Shown here one piece after another: positions 39,978 through 52,389 of a stretch of DNA of 64,000 nucleotides; position 1 is the stretch's first letter, and the number at the start of each line of letters is the position of its first letter. The notes beneath the pieces are model-generated. The model saw nothing but the letters and a program-made list of their open reading frames with translations. It had not been told where the DNA came from and did no database searches. The stretch covers positions 496,001 through 560,000 of the forward strand of contig JACGCN010000008.1 of assembly GCA_014905825.1 (NCBI GenBank), written 5' to 3'. A program made the position numbers and the translations under genes. The stretch is from Lyophyllum atratum (Eukaryota; Basidiomycota; Agaricomycetes; Agaricales; Lyophyllaceae).

Positions 39978-42900
39978 TCATACAGTAAGCTTGTCTAACC
40001 GTGCCAGTCTTTCATCTTCCCATAATAAATCATCTGACGGATGTTTGATGGATAGTTCTTCATGGCAATCGCGCAACAGGCGTATTGTACCCCGGCCTCT
40101 GCTTCGTGATAGGGCCACATAAGCGTTGAATCCCGTCAGCTTTCCCTCAGGGGGCTTGGCGAGGTCCACAATGACATATTCGATGGTTTGCCCTTGAGAT
40201 CGATAATCGGTGAATGCATATGCAGGTGTGATAGCAAGCTGCCTGCGTCGAATGGTGGACTTCCGCCCATCCGGCGTCATAACTGGGAATGTCACCTCCG
40301 TTGGGCTCAGGGGAATCATACCAGGGGGCAGGCCTTCGAACGTATCCTTGGGTGGCACATCTGGCTTGAACAAGATAACGGCTGGCGGGTATTGAAGATA
40401 AGCCATCCCAACTTCATCCGGGTCAGGCACCTCTTCTCTGACATCAAGAACTATATCCACCACCGTTCCCCGTGTACCATTCGCAATGTCAGCTTCTGTT
40501 GCGATATTGGTGAGCACCATTGCCTTCATTCCGATTGCGATCTCAGTCCTTTCTGGCAGTCTCCCCGTATCCTTGACCTTCATTCCCACCGACACCAGCT
40601 TTTGAGGTTTAGTGATGCGTGCCCCTGTATGGCTCTCTCTATCCTCAGCCTGCGACACATACAACCGGTTTCCTGTGGAGCTGCAATGCTTCATCAACGA
40701 AGCTGTGTTCCATCGCGAGCGTACTCCGTGACGTGAGGTTACAAGCACTGCCTCGGACCACGGAGATTGAGAAAAGTCGGGTACGTCACAGGACTCATCG
40801 GTCAGCATTAGCTTCCGAATTTCCTGCAGATCATCCTCCTCGCAGCCGCTACCTCGCAGATTGTTCAGGATTCGGTTCCACACCGGGTCTCTGATACGCT
40901 TCTGCTCTTTGAGAATAACAACTGTGGTGAATTGGAGATATATCTCCCGTCCCAGAAGCGCTCGTTTACTGTCAGTTGACGGTCGATCCATGTACAGCGC
41001 ACCATTTGCCTGTCGAACGGGTGGGAATTGGTGGGGATCTCCAAACATGATCATGTTCATTCCTCCGAAAGGCTTGGTTGCTTCTGAGCATGCCTCTCCA
41101 GCCTTGACTTTCCAGCAGATTTCGGATAGCGCTGCCAGTATAGTTTTGGAATTCATCCAAGCCTCGTCGTGTGCAAGATACTCTGTGCGTCCAATGTTTG
41201 CCTTCCGCTTTGCTATGGTTGCCTTTGACCGAGTTTCTGTCCAGTCCCCTTCCTTCTTTGGAGAAGCAGGTATTCCAGCCCATCCGTGCAAGGTTTGTCC
41301 TCCAATCAGACTTGCAGCCACACCTGTTGATGCTGTTTTTGAGAGGATCTGTGTAGCCGCATGGTATTCAAATGTCTCGGTTATAGCTTCAATGAGTCGT
41401 GACTTGCCGGTGCCCCCTGCTCCCAGAACCAACATAAGCAGCTGAGATGGCTTTTCGCCTGCCAGGTGCGCTACCAAATGCTTCTCTATTATGGTGTGTG
41501 CACGCCGCTGATCATCGTTGAGAGAGGCCAGCTTTTCCCGGGCGTGGGGGAGTGTACGTGCTTCCCGATCTCCAGGGTTTCGCACAGGGTTTTGCACGAC
41601 GACGGAGGGTGTAGTGTTTCCATCCCGTGTCAGCTGGCGAATAATAGCAGGTGTTTCCTCCTGACCCTCATTCTGGTCTGAGCCGATTACGTCCGCATTA
41701 GCCATCCGTGTGATGGACTTCAGCTTGGCTTCCCATGCGTTGAACGTGGCCATGTCTTCAAATGTCGCATTCCGTGGCGCCTGCTTGTACACAGTGGCTG
41801 CAGGATCTTCAGGAAATATACCAACATCGAAGGCGACGGTCATTGCGCTGTCACCAAAGTCATATTCCCTTCCGCTCATCGCCTCCCACCGCCCATGCTC
41901 AATGTCGGCATCCGTGATTTCTGATGTCAGCCCTGCTTCTCCTTCTCCATCCCCACGTTCCAAATTTTCATCCTCCGCATTCTCCACATCCAGCCATCCT
42001 GCCGAACCATTCTCCCCCTCCGCCCGTTTCCTGGCCCCATCAGAACATTCATGATAGTACTGGATGTTGTCCAGTATTCGATTGACCCTCTCACCAGCTG
42101 TTTGTTGGAATCGGCAGAAGCTGTTCTCAAATGTCTTATTCGCTCCTTTAAGGTCCGCAAGAGTCTGCCAGGGGCTAAGCAACAGGAGCATGCTTGCGCA
42201 GTACATTTCTCGCAGCTCCGGCCTGTCATTCCTTGGAAACCAAGGGCCCACAAAATGTGGCAGTGTCTCGTGACCACGACCGCGGATGATGCGGCACCTT
42301 TTGTCCCTGCCACTGCCCTCCTTGTATGGTACTCGCTCACTTCTCAGTCTTGTTCTTGACTGAGTTCCATCCCCCGTAGTTTCCGCTGGTGTAGGCCTGG
42401 GACCATCATATGTGTTGAGCATGAAGTCGAGAAAGTTCTCGTCGCGAAGGGCATGACCTCGCTCCTGGTACTCGTTCAGGTCGTTTTTTGCTGTTAGCTT
42501 CCCATCTTGCAGATGTAGCCTCTCCACCTCGCTCTGGACACCATTAGTGGTGGACATGATGACACATTCCATGTTCCTCTCACCTGCTGCGCACGTCCTT
42601 GCTCCTCATGATATGGAACACCCTCTGCCTCCGCAATCTGTTCAAGATGGCTGAATGATAGATTGTCATTTGTTTAGTGCTTTCTGTTATCAATTCTTGG
42701 ACATACCTTCTGAGCTTCAAAGCAGGATAGTGACGTTTCAAAGTCCTCACCGCGGTGTCCCAGTATATCGAAACATAGTGGTGAGACTCATACCGATCAC
42801 CCCATCCCATGAGATAACTCATGACCTCCGGCGCGCTAAACTCCTGATCTCGACTGAGTGTATTTGCACAACGCTGGATGAGCTGCTTATTCATGGCAAC

Positions 42901-45777
42901 AAAATCCGCGACCGCCTTCTGTTCCTGTTGCTTGTGATGCGCAAGACGGTGTGCAATTAGTGCAGATGTATTGGAAGACTTCTGTTGCTTCTTCGTCGCA
43001 TAATTCGTTATGTACCAGGTGATTGATTTTGTTTCGTATCCGTTGGTGATGAGCTTCATATCATGATTAGACCGGAGAACATTGAGCAATGTTGGATTCC
43101 AGTTGTTCAAATATCCACATATCCGTCGAGGGCCGCACTCTCCTTCCACAGTAACCCAGTCCGAGGGTGACAGAGGGAAAGGTGCTCTTCGTTTACACAC
43201 TAGTCGATGGCCCATAACTCTCTGGCATGTTCGAAGAGAGCACTGGTGAAGTTGCACAGCCCGTGCCAGAACTTTCTCTCTCTCCCGCATTTTCCTTTGG
43301 AAGTCGCCCTTCCTGGGATCAATTGGCCGTGAATAAGCAACTTCTTTTGTCCTTGGCATGGCTGCAATTGTAGCCGTGTCCGCACCATCCAGATCGGCGC
43401 GTATGTTGACTTTGATGAACTGTCGAATCTTCTCCTGGAAAGCCGTCGACTTTAGTGCCTCTCTCATCTCTGCTGATGTTGGGGCATCTTCAAGCCACAG
43501 GACGATGTGCAGATGAAGGGTGCCCCGCGTCCCAATGTAGCTCTTCACGACGCCCAGAATGCCTTCTTGCCTCTTGATATGACCTCCCTTGGGTGCGGAA
43601 ATCCCAAATATCTCCTCCAAAATTATCTTGATGACGATGTGAAAGTAGTTGCTAGCAGCATAGGGATCAGACGCGATGTTGTTTCCGCGCTCGCTGGACA
43701 CAGGCCCCAAAGTCGGATTGAAGTTGTCGAGGTCAATGTCCACACCCGTCAAAACCTGCGCTATAGGGTCCTGTGTGTCTGACAGGTTTATCGTGGCCCA
43801 GATACTTGGCGGATTGAACATGAGTGTTGTGCCCCATATGTCTCCCCGTATGGCCGCACGCGATTCGTCCGTACCGGGTACGCGGACACGGACAGCAGTG
43901 AGTTGAGATCGGAGGGCCTGCACCGCAGGGTTGGAGAAAGGAACCCCGCGTGTCTCCTCCTTGCTGGCCTTCAACAGATCCGCAGGCTTGAGAGAACGAA
44001 TGGAGCGCTCATGACGCAAAAAAGATGCTCGCTGGATCTGCAGGCAGGCAGAGCGGCATATGCGTCGCTTTTGGATCACTCCAAAGACTTGGAACACGAA
44101 ATGTAGGTCAAGGCGGAAACGCTTGTCCACGTACTGCAGAGCCCAGCGTGCATGTGATTCATACGGAACATCCACTGGTCGTCCCACTTCAAATCCCCCC
44201 ATGCCATAGGGAAACAACACGGGAAACGACCCTAGAAGGTGGTTTGCATTGCTTGGTCCGCCATCAAAGCGCTGTTTCGTGTCCTGATCCATGCGAGCGT
44301 ATTCATTGACAAAAGCACTCCCCCTTCTCACATAAAAAGTTTCCTTGTGCGGGTGTTCCGTAGACGAATTGCTCAATGCATGAGCAAGGACATCGTGGTC
44401 CGGTACATCGTCTCCAGCTACATCCACTACCCCAAGAGCCTGCAGAGGGATCACACTTGGCTCTGAAGCAATTACTCAGCAACGTATGCATCGCACAGCA
44501 ATAATCTTACCGGTTTCGATGTTTTGGTACGCAGGCTCTGGTTCTTCCACGTCTATAACACCAGGTGCACCGTACACCAAATCTGCATGGAATGACGTTA
44601 TTAGCAGAGCATTTAGGATTTCATTGATGACCACTGTACCATTCATGTCGACCTCTTCTTCATCTGCCGGTACATATCCCTCCTGTTCCCTGTCAAGAGC
44701 CATTGTATCCGAGGAGTATCTCGAAGTCGCCAGAATCTGTTCTGGAACGCCATTTATTGGAAGTTCTGCTAGCCTTTCAGGACAAATGGTGATGTTCTCG
44801 AAAATAGGGTTGTTGCTCTTGAGAAAACGAAGTGCATTGGCAACACGATGCCGCTGAACAAGGAACATATCAGGCAACATGCGTTCTGGAAGCATCTTGG
44901 GGCCAACAAAGGTGACACCAATGGTCGCTGCCAATATTTGTGCAGGGGGTGGCATTACGTTACCCTGGATCATGTCTCTGATCTGCGATGGATCAAGATG
45001 ATAGGTTGAGACATTGCCTTTCAGCCCACTATTCAGTGATTGCCGGTCCCAAAACTGAGCGCCCCGTGCCTTTGGAAATAACTTGACGATATATGCAACC
45101 GGAAAGTATTTCGCAATAAGAATACGTTCTGGGAGGGTAAGAACTTTGAGTTCATGCGGTATCTCTCCTATCCACATGTTGTTGGCAAGAGCGTATGCGG
45201 GAAGAGTGTCCTTGGCCAACTTCTTCTCGCACTCCACACAAATCCTGGTGTTGCCTTCTGCGTCAATTGCAGGTGGATAGAGCAGGAGATCCCCATGGAG
45301 TTTTTGAGCAGCATGTGGCACGGTTGGACGGAGTAGAGAAGAATGAGGGATGTCATCAGCTCTGATAGGCCTTGTTTCCAGATGAGGCAGTTTCCGTGCA
45401 CACACCGCGCATATGGACAAACGCATGGCATTAGTGCTTGTACGGTCAATGAAAGCTGCCGTCCGTTGTTCAATAATCTCTTCACTTCCTGCGCGCAGGA
45501 AGCGGTTGCTCTCTAGGGGGATCTCCAGCCGGGGCCGCACTTCACATCGTTCTGGCGAGTGAGACGCAATGCGTGAATATTTACGCTTATTGCTGCGCTG
45601 CAAGATGGCCTGTACTTCTTCTGTGTCTGCTGGAGACATCTGTCGGAGAAATTGGACTAGATCTTCCCGTTTCCGGTGTTGGGCTGAGGTTAGTGTTATG
45701 TTCGCAACTCGACAAGCAGCCTTGAGATGCTTATGTGTAAATTGAGAATAGTCGACTTCGTGTGGACCACTTGACAT
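39978..45777 (-). CDS. Helitron Rep-helicase transposase
   Basis: Three exons join in phase: 45777-44511, 44462-42584 and 42531-39978 (introns 48 and 52 nt), giving 1899 residues with no internal stop. Exon 1 holds an N-terminal zinc-binding-like region (CAVCARKL, CVECEKKL). Exon 2 holds the rolling-circle Rep domain with the HUH motif HLHIVLW (about residue 737) and a two-tyrosine motif WYITNYATK. Exon 3 holds a PIF1-type helicase with Walker A GAGGTGKS (about residue 1417), a DEAW motif, and the terminal block VALSRSRGRGTIRLL. Such proteins nick and unwind DNA to move by rolling-circle replication. The splice join ET/EPSVIPLQALGVVDV gives the block expected for the family. The enzyme looks complete. 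The element's TC and CTRR ends were not found, so the mobile unit's borders are unknown. Confidence 0.93.
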
Positions 45778-46029
45778 GGTCGTAAATCCAGCTATATGGC
45801 TGCTGCAATATGCATTGGCTTCTCAGCCATCAATTTCCCGAGAGCGATTGACTTGAAGCGCACCTTTGACCTCGGGATTGGGCGATTGGATAATGTGACG
45901 GTGTTTGATGTTGGTGGACAAATCCAAATTTTGTTGAGATCATCATCCTCCCGTTTTGGGTGTAAGCCACATTTTCATTTCAAATTAGAATTTTGCTGCG
46001 CCGCATGGACGTCACAAAGTCCCTTTAAA
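45778..46029. promoter_or_regulatory. Shared divergent promoter region
   Basis: Only 252 bp separate the ATG of the Helitron transposase (minus) from the chosen ATG of the next gene (plus). Both promoters must lie here. No clear core element was identified. Confidence 0.4.
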
Positions 46030-46717
46030 ATGCACAGATCCCTCGTCGAGGGTCTCATCCTATTCCTCACCCAGAGCATGTCTTCAAATGGAGATATGGT
46101 GGAGCTATATGAAGCCATGTTTTATGAAAGCCCAGTGTTTGGCCCTGCAGACATCACAGCAATACAGGATGCAATGTTCTCGCACCGACCGGTAAGTTGC
46201 TCAATACTTATCAACCGTGGACCACACATTGACTTATGAATAGTCATACTGCACCTTCTACTCCGCGGTATTGGTAGACGCCGATTGCAAGATTGGTGCA
46301 TTGAAGTGTGTATCTGTTCCAGCTGACGTTGGCTACACAGCACATAGAAATGTACACCATCTCGCTATTGAATATTGGGTCCAGACTGCATCGTTGGTGG
46401 ATGAACTATTTGTTGATTTCGCACAGAGTAGCGCATATGTGGACTATATACCCTCTCAGCCGTTGCTGGACATGGCCGGCGGTTTCACATTATTCTTTTC
46501 CCCTCAGGCAAGTTTTGTTTGATGCTTCTTCTGCTTAAGCTGATATATCTCTGTGCAGTGCCTGCGTGTGGGTCAGATCAATACCTTTGTCTTCCACCAC
46601 CTGTGCGAGAAGATTTGGTATGGAAACATCCTTGTGGTTAAGCACGATGACCAGGGCTTCACTGCTGAGGTAAACACATCTGACTTGGCCATGATCGAAA
46701 ACATAGTCATTGGGTAA
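46030..46717 (+). CDS. Unrecognised protein next to the Helitron, gene A
   Basis: Exons 46030-46191, 46244-46507 and 46559-46717 join in phase for 194 residues. The second intron (46508-46558) begins GCAAGT, so it is a GC-AG intron. The frame is also open upstream to an ATG at 45796, only 19 bp from the Helitron start. I chose 46030 because the upstream part would fill the whole divergent promoter. The product has ordinary globular composition (ADITAIQDAMFSHRP, RNVHHLAIEYWVQTASLVDEL, GQINTFVFHHLCEKIWYGN). The last exon could splice again at GTAAAC (46670), which would change the C-terminus. No family is recognised. The head-to-head position suggests that it could be cargo of the Helitron. Confidence 0.5.
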
Positions 46718-46909
46718 ATTATTTTCTCTTCCACAGTTTTTTTCTTCGCTCATTCGTCTGCTGTGCAGAGCAATCAGGGATGGCCTCGTTTCTTAAAACA
46801 ATTTTCTGTTCCTCAGTTGCAATTTCCTTTTTTTGTAACACATATTTATATCTGTTCAACCTACCACCCGCTTTCGTGAGTGGCCTACCACCAACGACCC
46901 CATACCATC

Positions 46910-48002
46910 ATGGTCAGTTCCGCACATCAAAGACGTGCTTACTGTCTTCGATTCGACTCCCCCACTTCCTACCCCAATGCTCAACCAATCTTCACTCCAC
47001 TAATTTGCGATACTCCCGGTTCCCTCATCGGCAGCCCAGGTACACTCCCATCCCAACACTTCTATTCAATGTCAGAATGTGTGCACCTTGTGCTTCAACA
47101 ACTGTCTTGGACATCGTTATTGGCGATGAGTCATACAGGCCGTAATGGACGCGACAGGGCCAGGCAAATTATACGAAGCCGCATGCTTGAAGTTCTCTCA
47201 GGTTATGTAACACTGCCCCAGCTGGAGGCATTCCTGGCCACATTGAAGACCACACATTCTGGGATTTCAGGGTCGGTGCCGTGGTCTATAATTACCACTG
47301 ACATCATCCTGTCAGATAATGACCGGCCACATGATATCAATGTTCTCACACCTCGCGGTACCACTCCCGAATGGGTTGATGTGATGCATCTCATAGGCTT
47401 CACATCGCTAGAAGTGATTGGCTGTTATGACGGGCTGGAAACTAGGTGTCGCCGTGTGTTGAGATTTCGAAACAAGGAGGTATATTTTCTACTGACTACA
47501 AAACGGGATTCATCTGACGACTATGTCATTCCAGCACCGTACAATCACTGTCACAGAGAGTCTCAACAGTTCAATTCTTCCATTGCTGTTGGCCTCGAGC
47601 GTCACATCCCAGATGAACCTCATGACGTCATCTCGCATATACTGCTTTTATCCATCCTTATCCTCAGCATGCCGGTCTGTAGGCTCAAGCCACGCAGTGC
47701 CCAGTCTGGCCACTGTCAAAATCATTACCCAACGTTTAATCCGCTTCCATATGGGCACTCAGTACGCAAGACTGCCTTGCGCCGAAGCTTGCCCAGCAGT
47801 ATGGAGGCATACCTTTGGTCCACCAAATGTTGGGCAGGTTGCTTGGGGAGGTTTGTTCAATGTCGACGATGTCACTGGTAATATGCAGGACTCAGATGAC
47901 GCATTGACTCAGGTGCATTACAAGTGGAAGATAGGCACTGTCTGCACCAACGAATACTGCACGTACAATAGCTGTGACACCGACGAACCTTTTTTCCTTT
48001 AG
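46910..48002 (+). CDS. Unrecognised protein, nucleotidyltransferase-like signature, gene B
   Basis: Exons 46910-47479 and 47535-48002 (intron 55 nt) give 345 residues. A helical N-terminal part (LVLQQLSWTSLLAMSHTGR, ARQIIRSRMLEVLSGYV) precedes SGSVPWSII...HDINVLTPRG, where GS followed by a DxN-type strand recalls the GS-DxD pattern of nucleotidyltransferase folds; this is only inference. The C-terminal exon has YCFYPSL, CPAVWRHTFGPPNVGQVAWGG and a Cys-rich end (CTNEYCTYNSC). Proteins of this general layout are multicopy in Agaricomycetes from memory. The ATG at 46910 is the first in frame. Confidence 0.55.
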
Positions 48003-48675
48003 ATCTGTAATTGTTACATCAGCTCTGCGTCATCCAACAGAAAATCTACTGAATGCATAAAATAAAGTGAATGTGTAAAATAAATTTACAACCATATGAA
48101 ATATATCGTCTCTATTAATACAAGAAGAATGGCCAACAGCGGGAACTATGCCCGCGCACCCTAATTCTGCGATGGCTCTGTATCATGGTATGCCACTTGT
48201 GCTCACTGTGGTTGTCGACGGTGCGTAGTGGATCATGAATCACATTGCCCAAGCACTTCATATCATTGTGTTGCAGCAGAGAACATTGCAGTGTCAATTG
48301 TAGTCCTCGAGCCGGTCGTCGAGCACCAACATCGTGGGGTGCTTCATCATCATGCTCACCCTACGATATGGCTGAACTTGGCGCCATTGCTTGTGCCTCC
48401 TATACTACCCATCACTTCGACCACTCTCCAAAATGCGACGAGGACGGATGTGGCACACCGCCATCATCAATAGTGATCGGCGTGTTTGTATTATGCTGTG
48501 CGCAATCGGTAGACTGTTTTTGAAAAATGGTGTTGAAAATTATTTTCTTACTTGCATTGCCATGACATGAGCCATAAATTTTTCGGCCTGGTTTTTCACA
48601 AACAGGGGTTATAAATATGGAGCACAAAGACGACAACGGTCACCCACTCCTGCCCTGCCACACTTGCCTTGCGAC
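48003..48675. other. Intergenic, no gene seen
   Basis: The AT-rich start (48040-48120) fits a 3' UTR of gene B. The remainder has short ORFs on both strands without support and presumably includes the promoter of gene C. Confidence 0.4.
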
Positions 48676-49982
48676 ATGCCATACAACGGCGAGACTGCAC
48701 GCAATCAACTGCTTCGGCTGCAAAACTATGCTGCTGCTGCGACGTTCATCTCTTCCGTGTCATGGAAGCGTGAAGGTACTGCAAATGTATCGGTTGAACG
48801 CCAGCTGGATCCAACAAAGGTCGGGGAGCCCATCTCCGAAGCAGTTTGTATCGTGGTGGGTGAAGTGTCCGAACACAAGCTCTACACCAGCACGGTAGGG
48901 AACTACAACCCGGATTACAACACCCTCCCTACAGCCAAGTTCCAACTAACTCTTGTTGAACCGTCCGATGTCCACTTTGCCCCAGACTATTCCCGGGCCT
49001 GGAATGCTATCGGGGTCATAGAGGACACCATTGCCACTGGAGACGACCAAAGGTACCTTCGTGTCACAGAAGGCTCACAAAACTCACTGCGCTTATCATC
49101 ACCACTTATGGAAGCTAGAGTGCGTCTTTGTTTTCCTTCTATCTCGGCCTGTTGCTCACTCATTCTGGCGTCCACAGAGAATTCCTGTTGCGGATGGAGG
49201 TGAGTACTGTTGAAATTCTGCGTACGACCGAAGCTCAACGGCGCTACCCAGCTCCCTTGGACGACGACACCATGAATTGGTCCGTTCCCACACAGCACCA
49301 GGCTGCATTCGATGTCGTCAAAAACAGCCACCAAATTCTGCCCCTCAATGTCTATGACCAAAACAACAACTTCGTCAGCCCAGAACGAGTGACCGGGTGC
49401 TTAAGAGGTGCCCTCGTCGAGTGCTACTTCCGCATAAAGCATCATTATATCGCGGGAGGCGAAGTCAAATTCAACACGTTCTCCGCCATTCTGGAACAGG
49501 TCATCATCCTTCGCCCCGCACTGCCTAAGGTCCCAAGTCCTTACCGCAACAATCGCAAGGGTCCTTATCGCCCTTCACCTCGCCAAAATGTTGCCGGTAA
49601 TGTGCATCACCTTGTCTAATGCTTTAATACTGATTCATGGTCTATGTCTAAAGGCCCATCTGCCTCTCCTGGTGCTCCTGCCTCTGCTGCTTCCACTGCT
49701 TCCACAGCAACACGATCTTTAGGTATGTCTGCTCCATGCTCCTACCCCATCGACGGTGCCTCACCACTTAATCATTGACGTCTTACATCTTCATTTTCAG
49801 TCATCGCCAGCACATCCAATGCCGCGCCCCAGCCGTCAGCCAATGCGCCAGGATCGCCCCTCACGGACGATGAGCAACATGGCGCTGACACTCCTCACAG
49901 TCGACGGAGTAACAAAGGCAAAGGAAGGGCGGCAGACGATGAATTGGATAGCGGCCCTTCAAAGAAGAGCAAGGGAGCATAG
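48676..49982 (+). CDS. Unrecognised five-exon protein with a 22-nt microexon, gene C
   Basis: Exons 48676-49119, 49178-49199, 49252-49596, 49654-49722 and 49801-49982 chain in phase into 353 residues. The 22-nt second exon is needed to keep the frame between SPLMEAR and APLDDDTMNW. The body is beta-rich (AVCIVVGEVSEHKLY, LRGALVECYFRIKHHY, FSAILEQVIILRPALP), followed by a Pro-rich linker, a Ser/Ala linker and a basic tail with KGKGRAADDELDSGPSKKSKG, likely a nuclear signal. The layout is compatible with an OB-like single-stranded DNA-binding protein, which would suit a Helitron neighbour, but this is inference only. Confidence 0.55.
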
Positions 49983-50258
49983 CGCATTGGTGTCAGTTTC
50001 ATCTTCATAGCGTGTTCTAGTGCATCGCTGGTATATTCTTCATAGAAAGTATGTTGTATGTCAATGTAACGCTTTCACCGCGCCCACCCCACCCGCGTGT
50101 CTTGTGTTATGGTCACATATGAGTGGTTCCACTACGTCTATCTTTGTATGTACACATGTACGTAGGGAGACGTCGTAGGGCAGCAAAATGCATGTCACAT
50201 GTTTCGGCTGCGTGTGAAGCAAGGTGTTCTGTTGACGGCGACGGCAACCGCTAGTATG
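49983..50258. other. Intergenic, no gene seen
   Basis: This is the 3' side of gene C, with ACATGTACGT-type words and no ORF of note. Confidence 0.4.
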
Positions 50259-51540
50259 CTAATACCTGACATTCATCAGAATGGCGACCATTTGCAAGGC
50301 AAGACACAGGTTTATCATATGAAAATTTAGGTTGAACGGGTTCAACCAAGACTCAACCCTGACTAGGATGAAAGCTGACTTCCATCCTTCCCCAGGTTGA
50401 CAATCAAGTTTGCCTACCTTCACTGTGAGGCTTACACTCACGCTGCTAAGTTGGCTTTGGGAATCAATGACACGTGAGCGATTCTGTTGATCACGGCCCT
50501 GCACCAGCATCACATTCTGGTTGATGTGGTTGTTCATGTTCATCATCATCGCAACCATCTGCTCCTGGTTATCTCTAATGGATGACTATTGTTGCTGTAC
50601 TGCAGCTAGGTCCGACTTGACTTCCTCGAGCTGACGAGTTAGGGCAGCAACCAAACCAGTGACGTGTGATGCACCCACAGCAACCTGGTCTCCAAGCAAA
50701 GTCTGTCTGAGCAGGGAGCTATTGCGGTCAAAGAGCAGGTGAGGTGGGGCAATGGTGGGGAAAGGAAAGGCGGCACAGAAAGAGTCGGGGCTCTTCAGAA
50801 TAGCAGAGGTGGCCTTCCATGTGTCCATAGAGAAAATGATAAGGTCTGGATGCTGCGAGTCTGATTGTATGGTTGTCAGGAGCAGTTCTACGTGCCCACT
50901 TTGCAACAAGATCCCCCCAGGCCCTCGAAGTCTCAGGTTCTGGTGATGACAAGCTTGAAGGCATGTTGTATCACGACCTCCTTGAGTGGCTGAATGGTCG
51001 TGCGAGCCCTCGACACCTGGGGAGGAACATCGATGGTTAAGAGTGCCATGAATCTATCTGTGTCTTTAGGAAGTATGAAAGTGACCTGGGGGGGCCACCA
51101 AAGGAAGCGAATATGCTTGCCACCTTGAACCCTTTCTTCTCAATGTGGGCCAAAATGAGAGAGAGGTGTTTGAGCAGTATCCCAGAACAATCAGTCCCAG
51201 CGAGGTACAAGTTCAGCAGACAGCACGACATACACTTACCACTCTTTTCTTTCCCGCTTGCGCTCCGTTGTACCTCCCAGTCCAGTTTCTGCTTCTCGAG
51301 CTCCTCTTCAATCAAAGCAAGGATGTCATCCCTCGGTTCTGCACCAGGATTCTTGAGACGAAGTTCAACATAGCAAGCAGACGAAATGCTCATAACCCGC
51401 TTGTGGAAAGGGGAGACCTGAAAGGTAAGTGACGCAAGATAGGGGTGTTCAGGGAGTGTTCTGATGTAGGTGAGGGCCTTTTTAACAAGAATAACTGGGG
51501 TGTGGGTCGCATTGGTGGAAACACAGCCTCTGACAACCAA
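50259..51540 (-). pseudogene. Decayed hypothetical gene
   Basis: On the minus strand the ORF 51540-51037 (YIRTLPEHPYLASLTFQVSP, ILALIEEELEKQKLDWEV) and the frame 50909-50586 (LLTTIQSDSQHPDLIIFSMD, ending in the coiled coil RQLEEVKSDLAAVQQQ) appear to be parts of one gene. A TAG at 50586-50588 interrupts the frame, which continues as SSIRDNQEQMVAMMMNMNNH in the same register, so CAG to TAG is likely. GT-AG introns can be placed near 51219 and 50985, but the chain is not unique. The family is unknown to me. Confidence 0.45.
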
Positions 51541-52389
51541 CAGATTCCCCTTTGGGAACTGTTACATTGTATGGAAGCTTGTTGGAAACCAGGCTTCGGT
51601 GATGAGGTCAGGGTGAGGGGGGTTTAACAGAATATATTCCGCTACTGTACCAGTACTGTACATCGTTGAATATATACTTGAAAAGGAAGAGAAATGAAGC
51701 GGAAAATTGAAGACGGCACAAACTGAATACAAACTAAATATAGAATTTTTGGCTCGGCCGGTCAACTCCAACAAAGCTCATTCCAGGGGTGATTAGCTGA
51801 TTCAGTCTAAAGCAGAGCATGTCGGTCATGACTCATGGACCTCAACGACGGGCACAAAGTGGAGGGCGGGAATATAGCTCTGGGCACTATTGTGGCTAGA
51901 AAAATTATCAGAGGTAAATGATAGATTACAGGCCCTTGTAATTACCGCTCAGAGTATCATGCTAATGAGAGGGGGTCCATATATCAATCTGCCAAGGTCT
52001 GGTGGTAGCCAAACATGATATAGGAGCATCCAGGGGCCTGCTAAACCTACAGTCCATAGTTACAGCCTATGATATATCACACATTTACAGTGAGCTGCTA
52101 ATTGATCTATCAACCTGTCAAGGTTGGCGGATAATGGAGTGGAAGAAAAAGAGGGTATATATGGGTAGCGGTCATAAGGATTGTATACGAAGGCAATCAA
52201 ACAAGGAGCAAGTTGAAATATTTACAGTCAAGCCTAAAATTCAGGAAAATAACTAGAAGAAGACAGAAGAGGTTTCAAGCAGACCCCATCATTTGAAATC
52301 TGTCGTGGTCCAACGACGAATGCCCATTCCAGCAAGGCTTTGAAGTGAGAAGGTCTATAGCAAGGTCTAGCACAAAAGAAGGCGAGCAA
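51541..52389. other. Border region, no gene seen
   Basis: AT-rich DNA with only short ORFs, the longest at 52002-52256 without family resemblance. It separates the repeat-rich part of the window from the compact conserved genes that follow. Confidence 0.4.

Noticed and set aside
52002..52256. 84-codon plus ORF in the border region
   Set aside because: No family resemblance, no splice partners and AT-rich context; probably chance.
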